Source of the DNA: Schizophyllum amplum
Lineage: Eukaryota > Basidiomycota > Agaricomycetes > Agaricales > Schizophyllaceae
Assembly (NCBI GenBank): GCA_007026445.1
Contig: VDMD01000001.1
Location: 1,240,001-1,304,000 of the forward strand
Reading direction: 5' to 3'
Length of the DNA stretch: 64,000 bases
Of this stretch, positions 20,581-30,480 are shown piece by piece; within the stretch, counting starts at the first letter, position 1; the number at the start of each line of letters is the position of its first letter. The notes under the pieces were generated by a model. That model was not told where the DNA came from, did not search any database, and saw only the letters and a list, made by a program, of their open reading frames with translations. The position numbers and the translations under genes are program-made.

Positions 20581-21918
20581 CTAGCAGACGTCGACGTTCA
20601 TCGACGTAGCGTGTGGTAGTGGAAGATGCTGCTCGAACAGGGTCGCAGGCAGCACCTCCTCACCAGCGTCGGCGCTGCTACCACAGTTGTAGTTCGTGGT
20701 CGCGAACATGTCCAGGACTTTCTGCATCTCCGTGTTGTCGCCCATCCAGCTCGTCAGGTCCAGCTCCAAGTCTAGGTGCCCAAGGTTCTCCGCCTCCAGT
20801 CCAATCTCTCCATTCCACAGCGCCTCCGCAGCCTTCGCATTAGCGAGGGCTTCCTTGCCGACGGCAGGCGCTGCGACAGCGACCGTGTCTACTTGCGGCG
20901 CTGGGGCGGCCGCCGAAGCGGCGCCCTCCGCAGGTAGACTCGAAGGCGGCAGGTAAGGCGAGGTGGTGAGGATCTCTCGCAAAAGGTCGTCCATTGTGGC
21001 ATCGTCAACAGGGACGTGTGCGTCGTGAGCCTGTACGGCAGGGACACCGGTCGCGCCTGTTTGGCCACCGACAGAGTGCGTGAGCTCGGAACCACCCGCT
21101 GCAGGGACATCGGGGACGGGGAGTCCGCGATGGTCGCCACCCGTGCTAGGTGGCGAGTGGAAACTTGCTCAGGTGCAGACTGTTCTGCGGCAAACGAGGG
21201 CACGGCGAAGTCGTCGAAGGCAGACATATTGGGGGACGGGAGGTCGAGATCCATGGAGGTGGTCGTTGGTGCTGGGGAGATGGGGAAGACCATGGTGGGC
21301 ATGACGGAGAGGCCATTGGAGACGGGCTTCTGCGCGGAAAGGGGTGGCTCGGGAGCCGCGGTTTGAGGGGAGGTAGGGTGAGAGGACGTTGAGTCGGTTG
21401 ATGAGGGGGACTGAGCGGACTCAGACATTGGTGTCGGTGGGGCCACACCAGTAGGGAGACCCTGGGCGGCTAGGGCTTTGACGACGGCGTCCCAGCCTTT
21501 CTCCAGGGTTCTGATTCGTTCACGCAGTTCTGCGTTCTCACGCTCGCGAGCGCGCTCGCGCTCCTGCTCTTCGGCCTTCTGCTCGTCGACGCGGGACATG
21601 CCCATGCCAGCACGAAGGTGTTTGTTCTCCTCCTCGAGTTCGGCCACCCGGCGCTCGAGGTAGGAGAATTGTGCTTTGCGACGGTCGCGGGAGTTCTGCG
21701 GAAGCCCATCAGCAAAATGATACGACCCCCGCAACAACAACGCATACCTGTGCCGCGATGCGGTTACGATGAGCCCGAGCCTCCTTCTTGTCTTCCGAAG
21801 TCAGCTCGGTACGAGCCCGCTTGCGGGAAGGACCGGAGTCTGCCTGAGAGTGGGAAGGTTCCGGGGTCATGGGGGTCGAGGCGAGGTCGGCGGGGTCAAC
21901 GAAGTCGGCGGGGGACAT
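20581..21918 (-). CDS. HAC1: Unfolded-protein-response bZIP transcription factor (HAC1/CIB1/HXL1 type)
   Basis: Exon 1: 21748-21918; then 21102-21695; then, after removal of 65 nt, 20581-21036: 406 aa spliced. The bZIP basic region reads KKEARAHRNRIAAQNSRDRR, split by the spliceosomal intron after IAAQ, followed by a leucine zipper (YLERRVAELEEENKHLRA). This is the HAC1/XBP1 signature. The unspliced frame ends at 20889 (325 aa) with a basic, unlikely tail; removing 65 nt joins to a frame with an acidic tail (MDDLLREILTTSPYLPPSS, WNGEIGLEAENLGHLDLELD) typical of an activation domain. The 5' boundary carries CTGCAGC in a loop. This fits Ire1-type cytoplasmic splicing, but GT and AG also bracket a 65-nt segment here. 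Confidence 0.88.
21031..21101 (-). other. Candidate non-spliceosomal (Ire1-type) intron in HAC1, 65 nt
   Basis: The segment to be removed must be 2 modulo 3 long to reach the acidic C-terminal frame. On the minus strand, cutting CTG|CAGCGG and CTGCC|GTACAG removes 65 nt (21037-21101). CTGCAGC at the 5' site sits as a 7-nt loop closed by CC/GG; the 3' site CTGCCGT can fold as CCTG-CCGTA-CAGG. Both sites are preceded by the same GTCCCTG. The alternative GT-AG intron is 21031-21095. Exact cuts are uncertain by a few bases. Confidence 0.6.
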
Positions 21919-22051
21919 ATTGGAAGAGTCGAGTTCGTGGCGAGACGTGGAGGAGAAAGGGAATGAACGAATGACAGATATTTGAGAGGATCTGACGTTA
22001 CTGCAGCGCAGGACGGTCTACGTGGAGGTCGTGAAGAAGGAGCTGTTGCCG

Positions 22052-22066
22052 ACGTGGTTGCCACGT
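22052..22066. promoter_or_regulatory. Palindromic bZIP-like site upstream of HAC1
   Basis: ACGTGGTTGCCACGT is a perfect inverted repeat (ACGTGG, 3-nt spacer, CCACGT) 134-148 bp upstream of the HAC1 ATG, next to a TATATA at 22066-22071. CCACG is the core of mammalian ER-stress elements, so autoregulation by HAC1 is plausible. Confidence 0.5.
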
Positions 22067-22323
22067 ATATAGCCGCCGCATTAGGCAAGTTTTCCAAAAT
22101 ATCCCACGCGCCTGCGGCCTCACACAGCCTGCGGGTCACGTCACGGTTGCATCTGCCCAGCCTTCAAAGTTCATCGAACGCCTGCACCGCGACACTGGCT
22201 TGCAGCTGTGATCTATTGCTGGCATTGTCTATTCATCTCGCTGTACCTCAACAAAGTGGGAAGACCCAAAATTTGCTCTGGGCGTCTGCATTTTTTGGCC
22301 TGGCCTCAATCTAGTCTGAATTT

Positions 22324-22560
22324 TCAACGTTCTTCTCTCAACATCCTGCTCTCGATTCTCATGGCTTGTAGGTTGCGGACAAAATACGCGTGCATCGTCG
22401 CGGCACGCTCCACTACACGACGTAAGACTTGGATGCCGGCGTCTATGGCCTGCTTTCGGCCGAGCGTAGACGCTTCCGTAGCGTCAGCCTGCGACGTGCT
22501 CTTTGACAGGCGACGAGGGACCTGTCGCAGAGCTGGCATCCGACGAAGACTGTTGGACAT
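22324..22560 (-). CDS. Possible small basic helical protein
   Basis: A 78-residue open frame (MSNSLRRMPALRQVPRR start) with a helical C-terminal part, AIDAGIQVLRRVVERAATMH and AYFVRNLQAMRIESRML, that looks like real coding sequence. A second open frame upstream (22484-22705, MLLSERSSTADKSSLYREIS) might be its first exon in another phase, but no intron of normal length connects them. Not recognised. Low confidence. Confidence 0.3.
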   Translation of the reverse strand: MSNSLRRMPALRQVPRRLSKSTSQADATEASTLGRKQAIDAGIQVLRRVVERAATMHAYFVRNLQAMRIESRMLREER

Positions 22561-22878
22561 GTTGCCTGGCCGCCGGTGACGAGCATCCTCCCGTTCGCAG
22601 TAGGGCAAACGCTGGACCGTCGCGCGACAACGCCGGCAGCTCTTTGGAGATCTCCCTGTACAGAGACGACTTGTCTGCTGTTGAACTACGCTCGCTCAGC
22701 AACATAGGCGATATGGTCCAGGTTTGAACGGAAATGTGTATCCTTATTTGGACAACTCCACTGCAACCAAGTTTGTTCTAACTCAACACCTTGTTCTCCT
22801 CCGCCACAAGATCTTCATCAAGACTCGCCCTGCCCCGACCGACCACGAAGACAATTACGCTCTCGTTACGACCCGTAT

Positions 22879-24669
22879 ATGACCATGTCAGCAGCCGAAC
22901 TCGACCGCTCTATGCCCTTGACGCTTTCATCTTCTCGCTTTCGCATTCGCGCCATCCCCACCTCGCTCTTTTTCCTCGTCCCTCTTCTCGCCATTGCTCT
23001 CGTCCTTTTCGTCGTTTCTCAATATCCTGCGCGCCCCAATATAACCGCGAAGTACGACGGCCGTCGACATCCGGTCGTCGCCAGCATGTATGCAGTCCGT
23101 CCCCCGCGACGGAGACTTCGAGCCTGGATCGCGTGGACTGCGTTCTCCGCCCTTGTCCTGACCGGGATCCTCATCGGAGCGCTCGGTGCATCCTCTGCAA
23201 AGACGAACAACTGGCCCGCAACACTGGCGGGCGAGGTGCTCATCTGTCTCTCGCAGTTTGAATGTGAGTGACCACTGTGTTTGACCAGTGTTCTGCTAAC
23301 CAGTTCTATTGTAGTGGGTGCAGTATTCTTATATCTAAACGTCATCTCGGCGTCGGAGAGCGCGATTTCGTCGTTCAAGCTATATTCATGCGCTTTCGTC
23401 CTCGCAGTGATCTTGCTATGCGGTACGTGATCGTGTGCTTCATCCCATGCGCCCGTGTTAATATGGTTTGCGCTTTAGCCAGCTTGATATCTGTCACCTC
23501 TGTCTTCGTGTCCATGCCTTCACTCCTTCCTGTCATCCTTGTTTTCGTGTTCCTCACCCTCGCCCTTCCTCTTCCAGCCTACCAGCTTGTGTGGACGATC
23601 ATGCACCGCCATGAACCAGTCACCCAGGATCAGTTCATCGATTTCTTGCCCTCGGGCTCGTCAAACAATTCCACGACTGCGTCTTTCTCGCCGAAGTCCT
23701 GCAAAGGCACCTTTTCCCCGGCCGAATTCGCGCACCCGAGACCGACCAATGCCGGTGCAACTCCCGCGCAACGCAAGGCGTATCTGCGTATACGCAACCT
23801 GTGGATACTTCTGCTCTGTGCCGCCCTCGCTGCCTTGTTCGCTGCTGCTTCGGATGTGGGCGCCGTTTCCATATTCTCTGCCGACGAAACTGCGAGCAGA
23901 GAGCCGTTCCGCATCATTGAGGCGACCGGTCTCGTCCTTTGCTTCATCTGCCTAACAAGCGCTCTTATGGGTGCGTGCATTTATGCTTCCTGTGGCAGTG
24001 TTTTGACGACGCAACGCAGTGCATACCCTCCTCGTCCAAGATGCACCCGAAGAGGACTCGGTCAACGCATATACCTCAACAATGTGCGGGCCTATGTCAA
24101 GGACATCCTCTTTCTCGTCGCCCCGTCCGAAGCGCAATCCCGTCAGTCGGTTCATGCACACCACCCGCGCATATCGCTCGCCTCCCAGAATGTCCGCCGA
24201 GTCGACTCCGTGCTACCCGTCCCCTGTCCACGTGGAAACGTTCAGAGACTTCAACTCCTACCGGGGATCGACGCCGACACCCTCGGAGGACTGCACGACC
24301 CTCCGCGACCCGTTTGCCCCGGTCATCACATCCTCGCCGGTGGTCACGGAGGTCCCGGAGATGTACCCGCTCACCGACGCAAGTCGCCTCAGTGCGTGGG
24401 GCGCGCTGCCGCAGCCGCTCGCGGCTGTGACCATCGTGCAGCCACGTAGGATGCCGCCGAGTCTACGGACGAAGAAGAGCTTGTTGGGTCCGGTGGGCGA
24501 GTCGAACAAGGGCGAGGGAGAGGATGGCTTTGATTTGGAGGAGGCGCTGCTGGCGCAGCGGCTACTACGTACACTTCAGGTGGACGAGAAAGCGGCTGGA
24601 GGGAGTAGCTGGCTGGACAGCCTGGGGCGTGCGCGCAGCTTGGGCCGCATGTCGAAATCCCCGATTTGA
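22879..24669 (+). CDS. Uncharacterised multi-pass membrane protein (about seven TM segments)
   Basis: Exons: 22879-23263, 23315-23422, 23479-23970, 24020-24669; 544 aa. About seven hydrophobic helices are visible: near residues 26-46, 83-105, 118-143, 149-172, 175-200, then after an ~65-residue hydrophilic loop two more near 265-287 and 305-328. The last ~215 residues are soluble, Ser/Pro-rich and probably cytoplasmic (SPRPKRNPVSRFMH, PLTDASRLSAWG). The topology is receptor- or channel-like, but no conserved motif of a known family is seen. Splice phases are all consistent, and the ATG at 22879 is followed two codons later by another. Confidence 0.75.
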
Positions 24670-25162
24670 GTGGTTCGGCGGCCCGGGCATGCTCATCGAG
24701 TACGTCCGTTCTGTTTGCTCCCTCCATCTGCTCCTGACGCACCCTTCCAGTTATTCGGAAGCCTTGCGTTTTCGCCACTCATTTTTGCAGTAGAACCCAT
24801 TGAAAAACATTGTACCACCAGTAAGTATCGGTTCCTTGTACATAGCGGCCATGCGCTCTGGTCGTTGGCCCTGTTGTTCCAGCTCTATTGTTTCTCGATA
24901 GCTTTTTCTCACCCACGAACTCGCGCCCTGTACAGGCTTTGTACTCTTGCCCCTTCGGACGCGATATACTTATTTCTTTAGATTCCTGCGTCACCTCTGT
25001 ACAGTGTACATCATCGAGCCACATCTATGCACTCGCTCTAGACAACGCAACCAATTTACCCGTGTCGAAGGGCCAATTCCAGCCTATCTTGCATTCGTAA
25101 GGTTCGTAAGGGCAGACAGGCATTGAGGTATACATAAGTTATTCTAAGCATAAGCGCGACCA
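24670..25162. other. Intergenic, convergent 3' ends
   Basis: Nothing coding supported; AT-richer than flanking genes. Confidence 0.5.
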
Positions 25163-26305
25163 TTAAGTGCGCGCGAAGCAACCGTCAACAAGGTCGTCTC
25201 TCCAAGCCTTGGACGTGTTCTTGTTGATGTCGCTGCCGTCCGTCTTGCGTTGCACGACGACGCTGGGGACGACAGAGAAACTGTTGAGACGTCCAGAAGC
25301 CACTAGCCAAGAGAGAGCCTGGTCGATGGCGCGCGAGTATGCGAAGGGGATATGGCGGAGATGTAGTAGTAGCCGTCTGGCCCCGGCGCGCGAGATAGCG
25401 TATGCATGAGTGCACTTCGGACCATTTGAAGGGTGGATGTGGGTTTGTCGAAGAGGGAAGAGTGGCGTAAGTTCTGGGTGAAGGGGAGGATGATGTGCCT
25501 CGTTTGACCAGCAATGACCTGTAGGAAGGGTTTGTTAGAGGTACTGTCCGATAGTGGGCCTGGCTAAATCACCGAGAAACACGATGTCCCAGTCTTGTGG
25601 AAGGAGAGGCCATAAGGCGCGCAGTCTGCGCGCCGTATCCTTCTCCATATCCACGTCGTCTTCGAGTATGATGAAGGGACCAGCAGCTTTCTCGTCGACG
25701 ATCCGGCGGATGACGGAGACGTGCGATTGCCAGCAGGCGACGCGAGGCGCAGAGAGAATTAACCAGTCGGGCATGTCTGGAGAGTAGGGGAACAGCGTGA
25801 AGTCCTTTGTCGCGCAAGTCATTTGATGCTCGTCTTCGGGCGCTTCTACCGGCGAGGAGTGCCAGTTATCGGAGCCATGCGCGGGGATGCTTGCATCGCT
25901 GATTGCGAGGTCCTCGATCCTCTCGGGCCATTGAAAGGGCATGTCGATTTCGTCAGAGAGCTTATCGTAAGAGGAATGTCTGGTATCAATGAGGGCATGC
26001 TCGCGGGTCCTGCGAACATGAGAGAGGATGCGCGCGACGGCGGGGTCTACGGTGTTCGTAGCGTCGACAATGTCCCAGCGCGCGTTCATCATCTTGGCAA
26101 GGCGATACATGTCTCTCCTGCGAATATTGCGGCTGGGGAGGGAGATGACGAAGGCCTGGGACGCGACGCCGAGGACAGGGTGCTGGCTCTGGTGTCTGGC
26201 AGAGAGCATGATGCTCATTGTGGCCAAGCCAAGTAAGGCGAGCGCCAGCAAAGGTATTGCTCGTCGGCGGTTGGTTATCTGGAGTAGGGAAGACATGGCG
26301 GTCAT
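25163..26305 (-). CDS. Glycosyltransferase family 25-like type II membrane protein
   Basis: Exons 5' to 3': 25573-26305 and 25163-25518; 362 aa. A signal-anchor (IPLLALALLGLATMSIML) follows a short basic cytoplasmic tail. The lumenal domain starts with AFVISLPSRNIRRRDMYRLA, the usual opening of GT25 (LPS-type galactosyltransferase) domains. It contains ACWQSHVSVIRRIVD and the acidic LEDDVDM that matches the DxD-like metal-binding site, then WDIVFLG and CTHAYAISRAGARRLL. The related ColGalT enzymes modify hydroxylysine; fungal substrates are unknown. A second in-frame ATG lies three codons downstream. Confidence 0.85.
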
Positions 26306-26603
26306 GCCAGAATAAGCGCGAGGCCGGAACTGATACTAATAGTGATGAGTTGGAGTTCCTTCATCGTCACGCCTTGGTGACGGCGAGCGTTGACAGTGTC
26401 ACAGTGATCATTGGCGCCGTTGACCACGTGCACTCTATCGGATGCATCCGAGGGAGCCTCGGTACTTTTGTTTATTCGACTTTCATGGCAGAATTACGCG
26501 GCTTGCCTTATGTCCATCTGCCGCGAGGACGTTTACACTATTGCTATAAGACTCAGGATGATTATGACGCTGGCACACTGACCATCGTGTCTACCGGTGC
26601 GCG

Positions 26604-28084
26604 ATGTTCTGCCGTTCGGTTTTTGGCGTCCTCGCGTGCATAATTTGCGCTGTCCTTCCCGTTCAGGTGAGCCTTCTTATTCATTACTTATGATTATATC
26701 CCAGTCATTGATCTGTCCTATAGGCACAGGGTGGCTCTACCGCTAGCAGAGACGAGGGAGAGACGAGGGTTATTATGTATGTATTCCTCGTCCTCGCGTC
26801 GACGCAGCAGCTCTCACACTACAGGTAGCGCTGGTTTCATACCGAAGGTATGGCCCGCTGGTCTGTTTGCGGCGCTGTATTTTGTATCCGGCACGCTACA
26901 TTGGATCCGTACGTCGGCGAAGGCTCGTCAGACCTATACCCAGGCTGACAATCGACAAACAGATTATTTCCGAACGGGGCGACCTCGTTATATGTTGACC
27001 TTGACGATCAGCATGTACAGTACGTGGTCCGATTTTGCTTTGGGTCCCTCTCATGATAGTTGCAGCTATGGCGCTTGGCTTCATCTTTCGCATCGTTTAC
27101 GCGCTGGGCGACAACATTTACTCCATCGCGTGGTTCGTTCTGCAAAGCACAGTGTGTTGCTTCGTTCCTCGTCGTAACGCTCACTCATAGTACTCAAAAG
27201 TTTATCTTGCTTTCAGTATGTCGCATGGCTTGACAGGATGAGAACTAGCACTGAGCGGCATGCTTTCAGCCGTGCGCCTTCATCGCATTGGACTACGTGC
27301 TACTCTCGAAGCTGTCTGAAAGCCTTGGCGAGGATGTCACGAAGGATTGCTTGTTCATTCGATCCTCAATCATAGTCAAAGTATTTGTCTGGAGCGACGT
27401 TGTCACTTTCGACGTCCAGGCGAACGGCGCGGGCTTGACGGCCACGCCCAGGATAGCTCATATAGGCAGCATCGTGAGCCTTATACCATCTTAACGTCGA
27501 GAAGCCGCTGAAAGTCGTCTACAGATCGCCATGGTTGGCCTTATCCTCCAAATTATATCCTTCGTTCTGTTTACCGCGCTCCTGTTCCGATTTGGATTGA
27601 GGGCGTGAGTCGTGCTTGCATCAGATGCACGTAGGCCGTTAGGCGTGCTGATTTTGAACCCCACAGCCGCTCGCATCATCCTGGAATCTGGAGAATTGGC
27701 GCAGGCGGCTCGGGCTGGCGTGAACTCGGACCATACAAGGTCACGCCATTCCACGACTGGCGAGTCCTCTGGGGACTCGTGTGCTTCACAACTATAACCA
27801 TCGTCATCCGATGCATCTTCCGCATAGTCGAGTACGGGCAAGGGTACGTTCATATCCTACGTCTTCGTGAAGACAGATCTGATGCCCACCACAGAGACCG
27901 GGGTTATCTGGTGCTACACGAAGGCTACTCCCACCTACTCGACTCCTTGCCCTTGTGGATCTCCATGACGCTGTACGCTCTGCTCTGGCCGCATCGTCTC
28001 GTGCCTGTGGCAGGGACGGCCTCAAGCGGCAGCTCATACGCGATGCAGCCGATCAACGGTGAGGGCAAGGGTCTCATCCATTAA
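26604..28084 (+). CDS. RTA1-like membrane protein (lipid-translocating exporter family)
   Basis: Exons: 26604-26666, 26724-26776, 26829-26908, 26963-27019, 27066-27151, 27270-27473, 27525-27604, 27667-27843, 27895-28084; 329 aa. After a signal peptide (MFCRSVFGVLACIICAVLPV) come hydrophobic segments in the RTA1 order: GRPRYMLTLTISMY, PCAFIALDYVLLSKL, a VKVFVWSDVVTFDVQANGAG segment matching the family's conserved D-x(3)-F-x-x-Q-x-x-GGG stretch, then CIFRIVEYGQG and LPLWISMTLYALLWPHRLVP. The family is linked to 7-aminocholesterol and stress resistance. The junction between exons 5 and 6 (27151/27270) loses a few expected residues and may hide a mini-exon. Confidence 0.82.
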
Positions 28085-28706
28085 AGCAGCAGGGTAATAG
28101 TGTAGAACCGTTGGGGATGGGCCCGGGGTAGCTCTTGAGGGCTCCAAATCCCTTGTCTCCAATGCGACCCGACGACGCTTTTGTGGCACACCGCATATAC
28201 TTATACCTCGTTTCTCCTCAGGTCACTGAGGATATGAGTATCACAGGCAGTCGGACACTTTGCGATGGACTTCTCTTAGTTATGGAGCATACTTATCTAT
28301 AGACGTCGTGTGCTCATCGCACTACAACGAAGAGGACTGCTTGTTCATGCAATAAATGGTCATGGTCATAATAATCAAGCGAATCGGGGTGTGTGTGTGT
28401 GTGCACAGCAGAAAAGATACCAGTGAGTCGGACTATGAGCGCCAATCATTGCAAACAGGTCCTCCGCCGTGCAGTCGGAAGCGGCCTCTTCACAAGCCGA
28501 GCTCATACGCTGATCCTTCCCACAACCCTCGAGGATGTCCACCTCCTTCCGCATACAGAAGTTGGCTAAACACGCAGGGTGTGTAACTTCGCGGCGAAAG
28601 GCGCACCAAACACGATCGCAGGCGTATGGTGAGAGGACGCCGTACCACACGCGCACGTCGGGCCTGACGCGTCTGCGGCGGGAATGGATATCGGACGGGT
28701 TGTCCA
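28085..28706. other. Intergenic, convergent 3' ends
   Basis: No gene recognised. A short (GT)n tract lies at about 28389-28403. Confidence 0.5.
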
Positions 28707-29241
28707 TTAATACCGAATAGGGGGAATTGCTTCTGCACGAATCGTGGTAAGGTCGATTGCAGCGTCGCGGTCCGTGTCAACCTCCCCAATCAAGGCTCTG
28801 TATGTTCGGTCAGTGGGATTCATGCCACAGAACATATAGCGCGCACATCATGTCCCCTTTGACGATATACAAGCCAAGCGGGATCTCCTCCACGCCCTCA
28901 TCCATGGAGTACACCCGTTCGCGACTGTCCGACAGAATAACATTCGATTTTTGATCGAAGCCCGAAAGTTGGCCCTGTAGAATGTTTAGGTCTCAGGACA
29001 TGGGCTTGAGATTGAAAGTGATATTGGCGGCAGAGAAGAAGGAGTATGATAAGGGACTAGACGAAGGTGAACACAAGGTAGATGTTGCCACAGCCTGGGG
29101 GGAGATGCTCACTACGATCGTCCGCCCATCTTGCAAGACAAGCATGACGCGTCCTGGACGAGGATTTCCGGTGTCAGTCGTGTTGCAGGCCGAGGAGAAT
29201 GGGGGGAACTCACGGTCAACGTAGCCTTGCAGGGACGACAT
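28707..29241 (-). CDS. LSM8: U6 snRNA-associated Sm-like protein LSm8
   Basis: Exons 5' to 3': 29214-29241, 29113-29153, 28847-28974, 28707-28797; 95 aa. The protein starts MSSLQGYVDRRVMLVLQDGR, continues with GQLSGFDQKSNVILSDSRER (Sm1) and ends its Sm2 motif with GLYIVKGDMIALIGEVD. This pattern (MSxLQ start, DQxxNVILSDxxER, LGLYIVRGDN) is specific for LSm8, which defines the nuclear LSm2-8 ring on the 3' end of U6 snRNA. Length is normal for the family. All four exons are in phase with GT-AG introns. Confidence 0.93.
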
Positions 29242-29711
29242 CCTCAGCAATCAACCTCTCGAGCCAAATTCCCTCTCCTCCTGCAAGGCGCTGGCGAGGA
29301 ACCCGAGACGCGTCAAAGTTGCGCGTAACTTGCAAGATCGCCAAGAAAGCGCGAGAAGGGCACGCGTTTTCAAGGGTGGTTCCGCGACGCAGGAAATCCG
29401 GACGGAGTGAGAGCTCAAAAACCGCGTCCACGCGTCGAGGGATCCCAAAGGGGTCCAATCACCAAGGCCCCTCCTGCACGGGGATTGCCGGGCTTCCAAG
29501 AGAGTTGAACGAAACCTTGAAGTTGCTGCGACCTATGTAGGCTGTGACTAGTACTCTTTGGGTCTTTGATGTCGTACGTGCAACAGTTCGCCTCGGGCGA
29601 AGGATACTTTACTGACTGTGTACACTCGTTATTAATAGGTCCGTGCATCGTCGCCCACCGCCACGTCTGTCTGTTCGCGCCATGCGCACCCTCAACGTCA
29701 ATGTACCCAGC

Positions 29712-30191
29712 GGAGGACCCCTGATAATGGGCGACGAGGTCTGTTCCGCGGACCCCCCTTTTTGGGTACTTTTCGTCCGACATTTTTGGGCCGGTTTGAG
29801 GGCTTTTCGTCCGACTTTTCCTCAGACCTTGGGGTCTAGACCGGTCTTTTCGGTTATCACGTGACGTAAAATCCATTATTTTTGCTTCGGAAATTTCCGA
29901 TGGCCTGCTTTTGTGCCGGGAAAGGTCTCGCGCGCCCTCAGACGATTGCCCGAGGCTGCAGGAGGCGGGATCGAACCCGGAATCTCCTGTTTGGACCAAA
30001 TTTGGGCAATAATTGGGGGGTGGGCACCGTCTCACTCACGTCTCACTGGCCTATTCGTCCGACATCTGAGGGTGACCTTGCCAGCATCTTGGCCGTTTCG
30101 TCCGACAAAATATCCGACTTGGGGGGTCCAAAATCTCAAATTTCGTCCGACATTGGGAACTGCCCTCGACACCTATTATCAGGGGTCCTCC
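29712..30191. mobile_element. MITE-like non-autonomous element, 480 bp
   Basis: The first 36 bp (29712-29747) and the last 36 bp (30156-30191) are inverted copies of each other with about 31 matches. The outermost 17 bp, GGAGGACCCCTGATAAT, are identical. CAGC flanks both ends (29708-29711 and 30192-30195), consistent with a 4-bp target-site duplication. The interior has no credible open frame but holds five copies of TCGTCCGAC in the same orientation (29773, 29807, 30055, 30098, 30143). Confidence 0.75.
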
Positions 30192-30403
30192 CAGCGGCCG
30201 CAGCGGGCCTGGCCTGGCGGCTCGACGGGCACAAAGATGCAACAGAGATTCTGGCCCCGTCATATTCATGCTGTAACTTCCGCTCCCATCCAGCCCCATC
30301 CACTATAGGCAGATTCGCAATGAAGATGCACTCGTCGCGAGGTAGATCACTTGTTGACCGTCTCCAGGCTCAGTCAAGCGGGCGCAGTGCAATTTGCTTT
30401 AGG

Positions 30404-30409
30404 TATATA
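30404..30409 (+). promoter_or_regulatory. TATA-like box of the GH16-like gene
   Basis: TATATA lies 72-77 bp upstream of the ATG at 30481. Confidence 0.45.
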
Positions 30410-30480
30410 GGTTGACAACATCGACTTTTTGAGATCTTTCCCTCTTTCCTTCACCGCACTTTCCTTCCTTGTTTCTCGCC

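Noticed and set aside
29967..29977. Possible tRNA gene suggested by GGTTCGATCCC
   Set aside because: No matching acceptor, D or anticodon arms could be drawn; kept only as a weak observation within the MITE-like element.
29415..30035. Minus-strand open frame of 206 codons
   Set aside because: It runs across the inverted-repeat element and intergenic DNA, has no recognisable domain and ignores the element's boundary.
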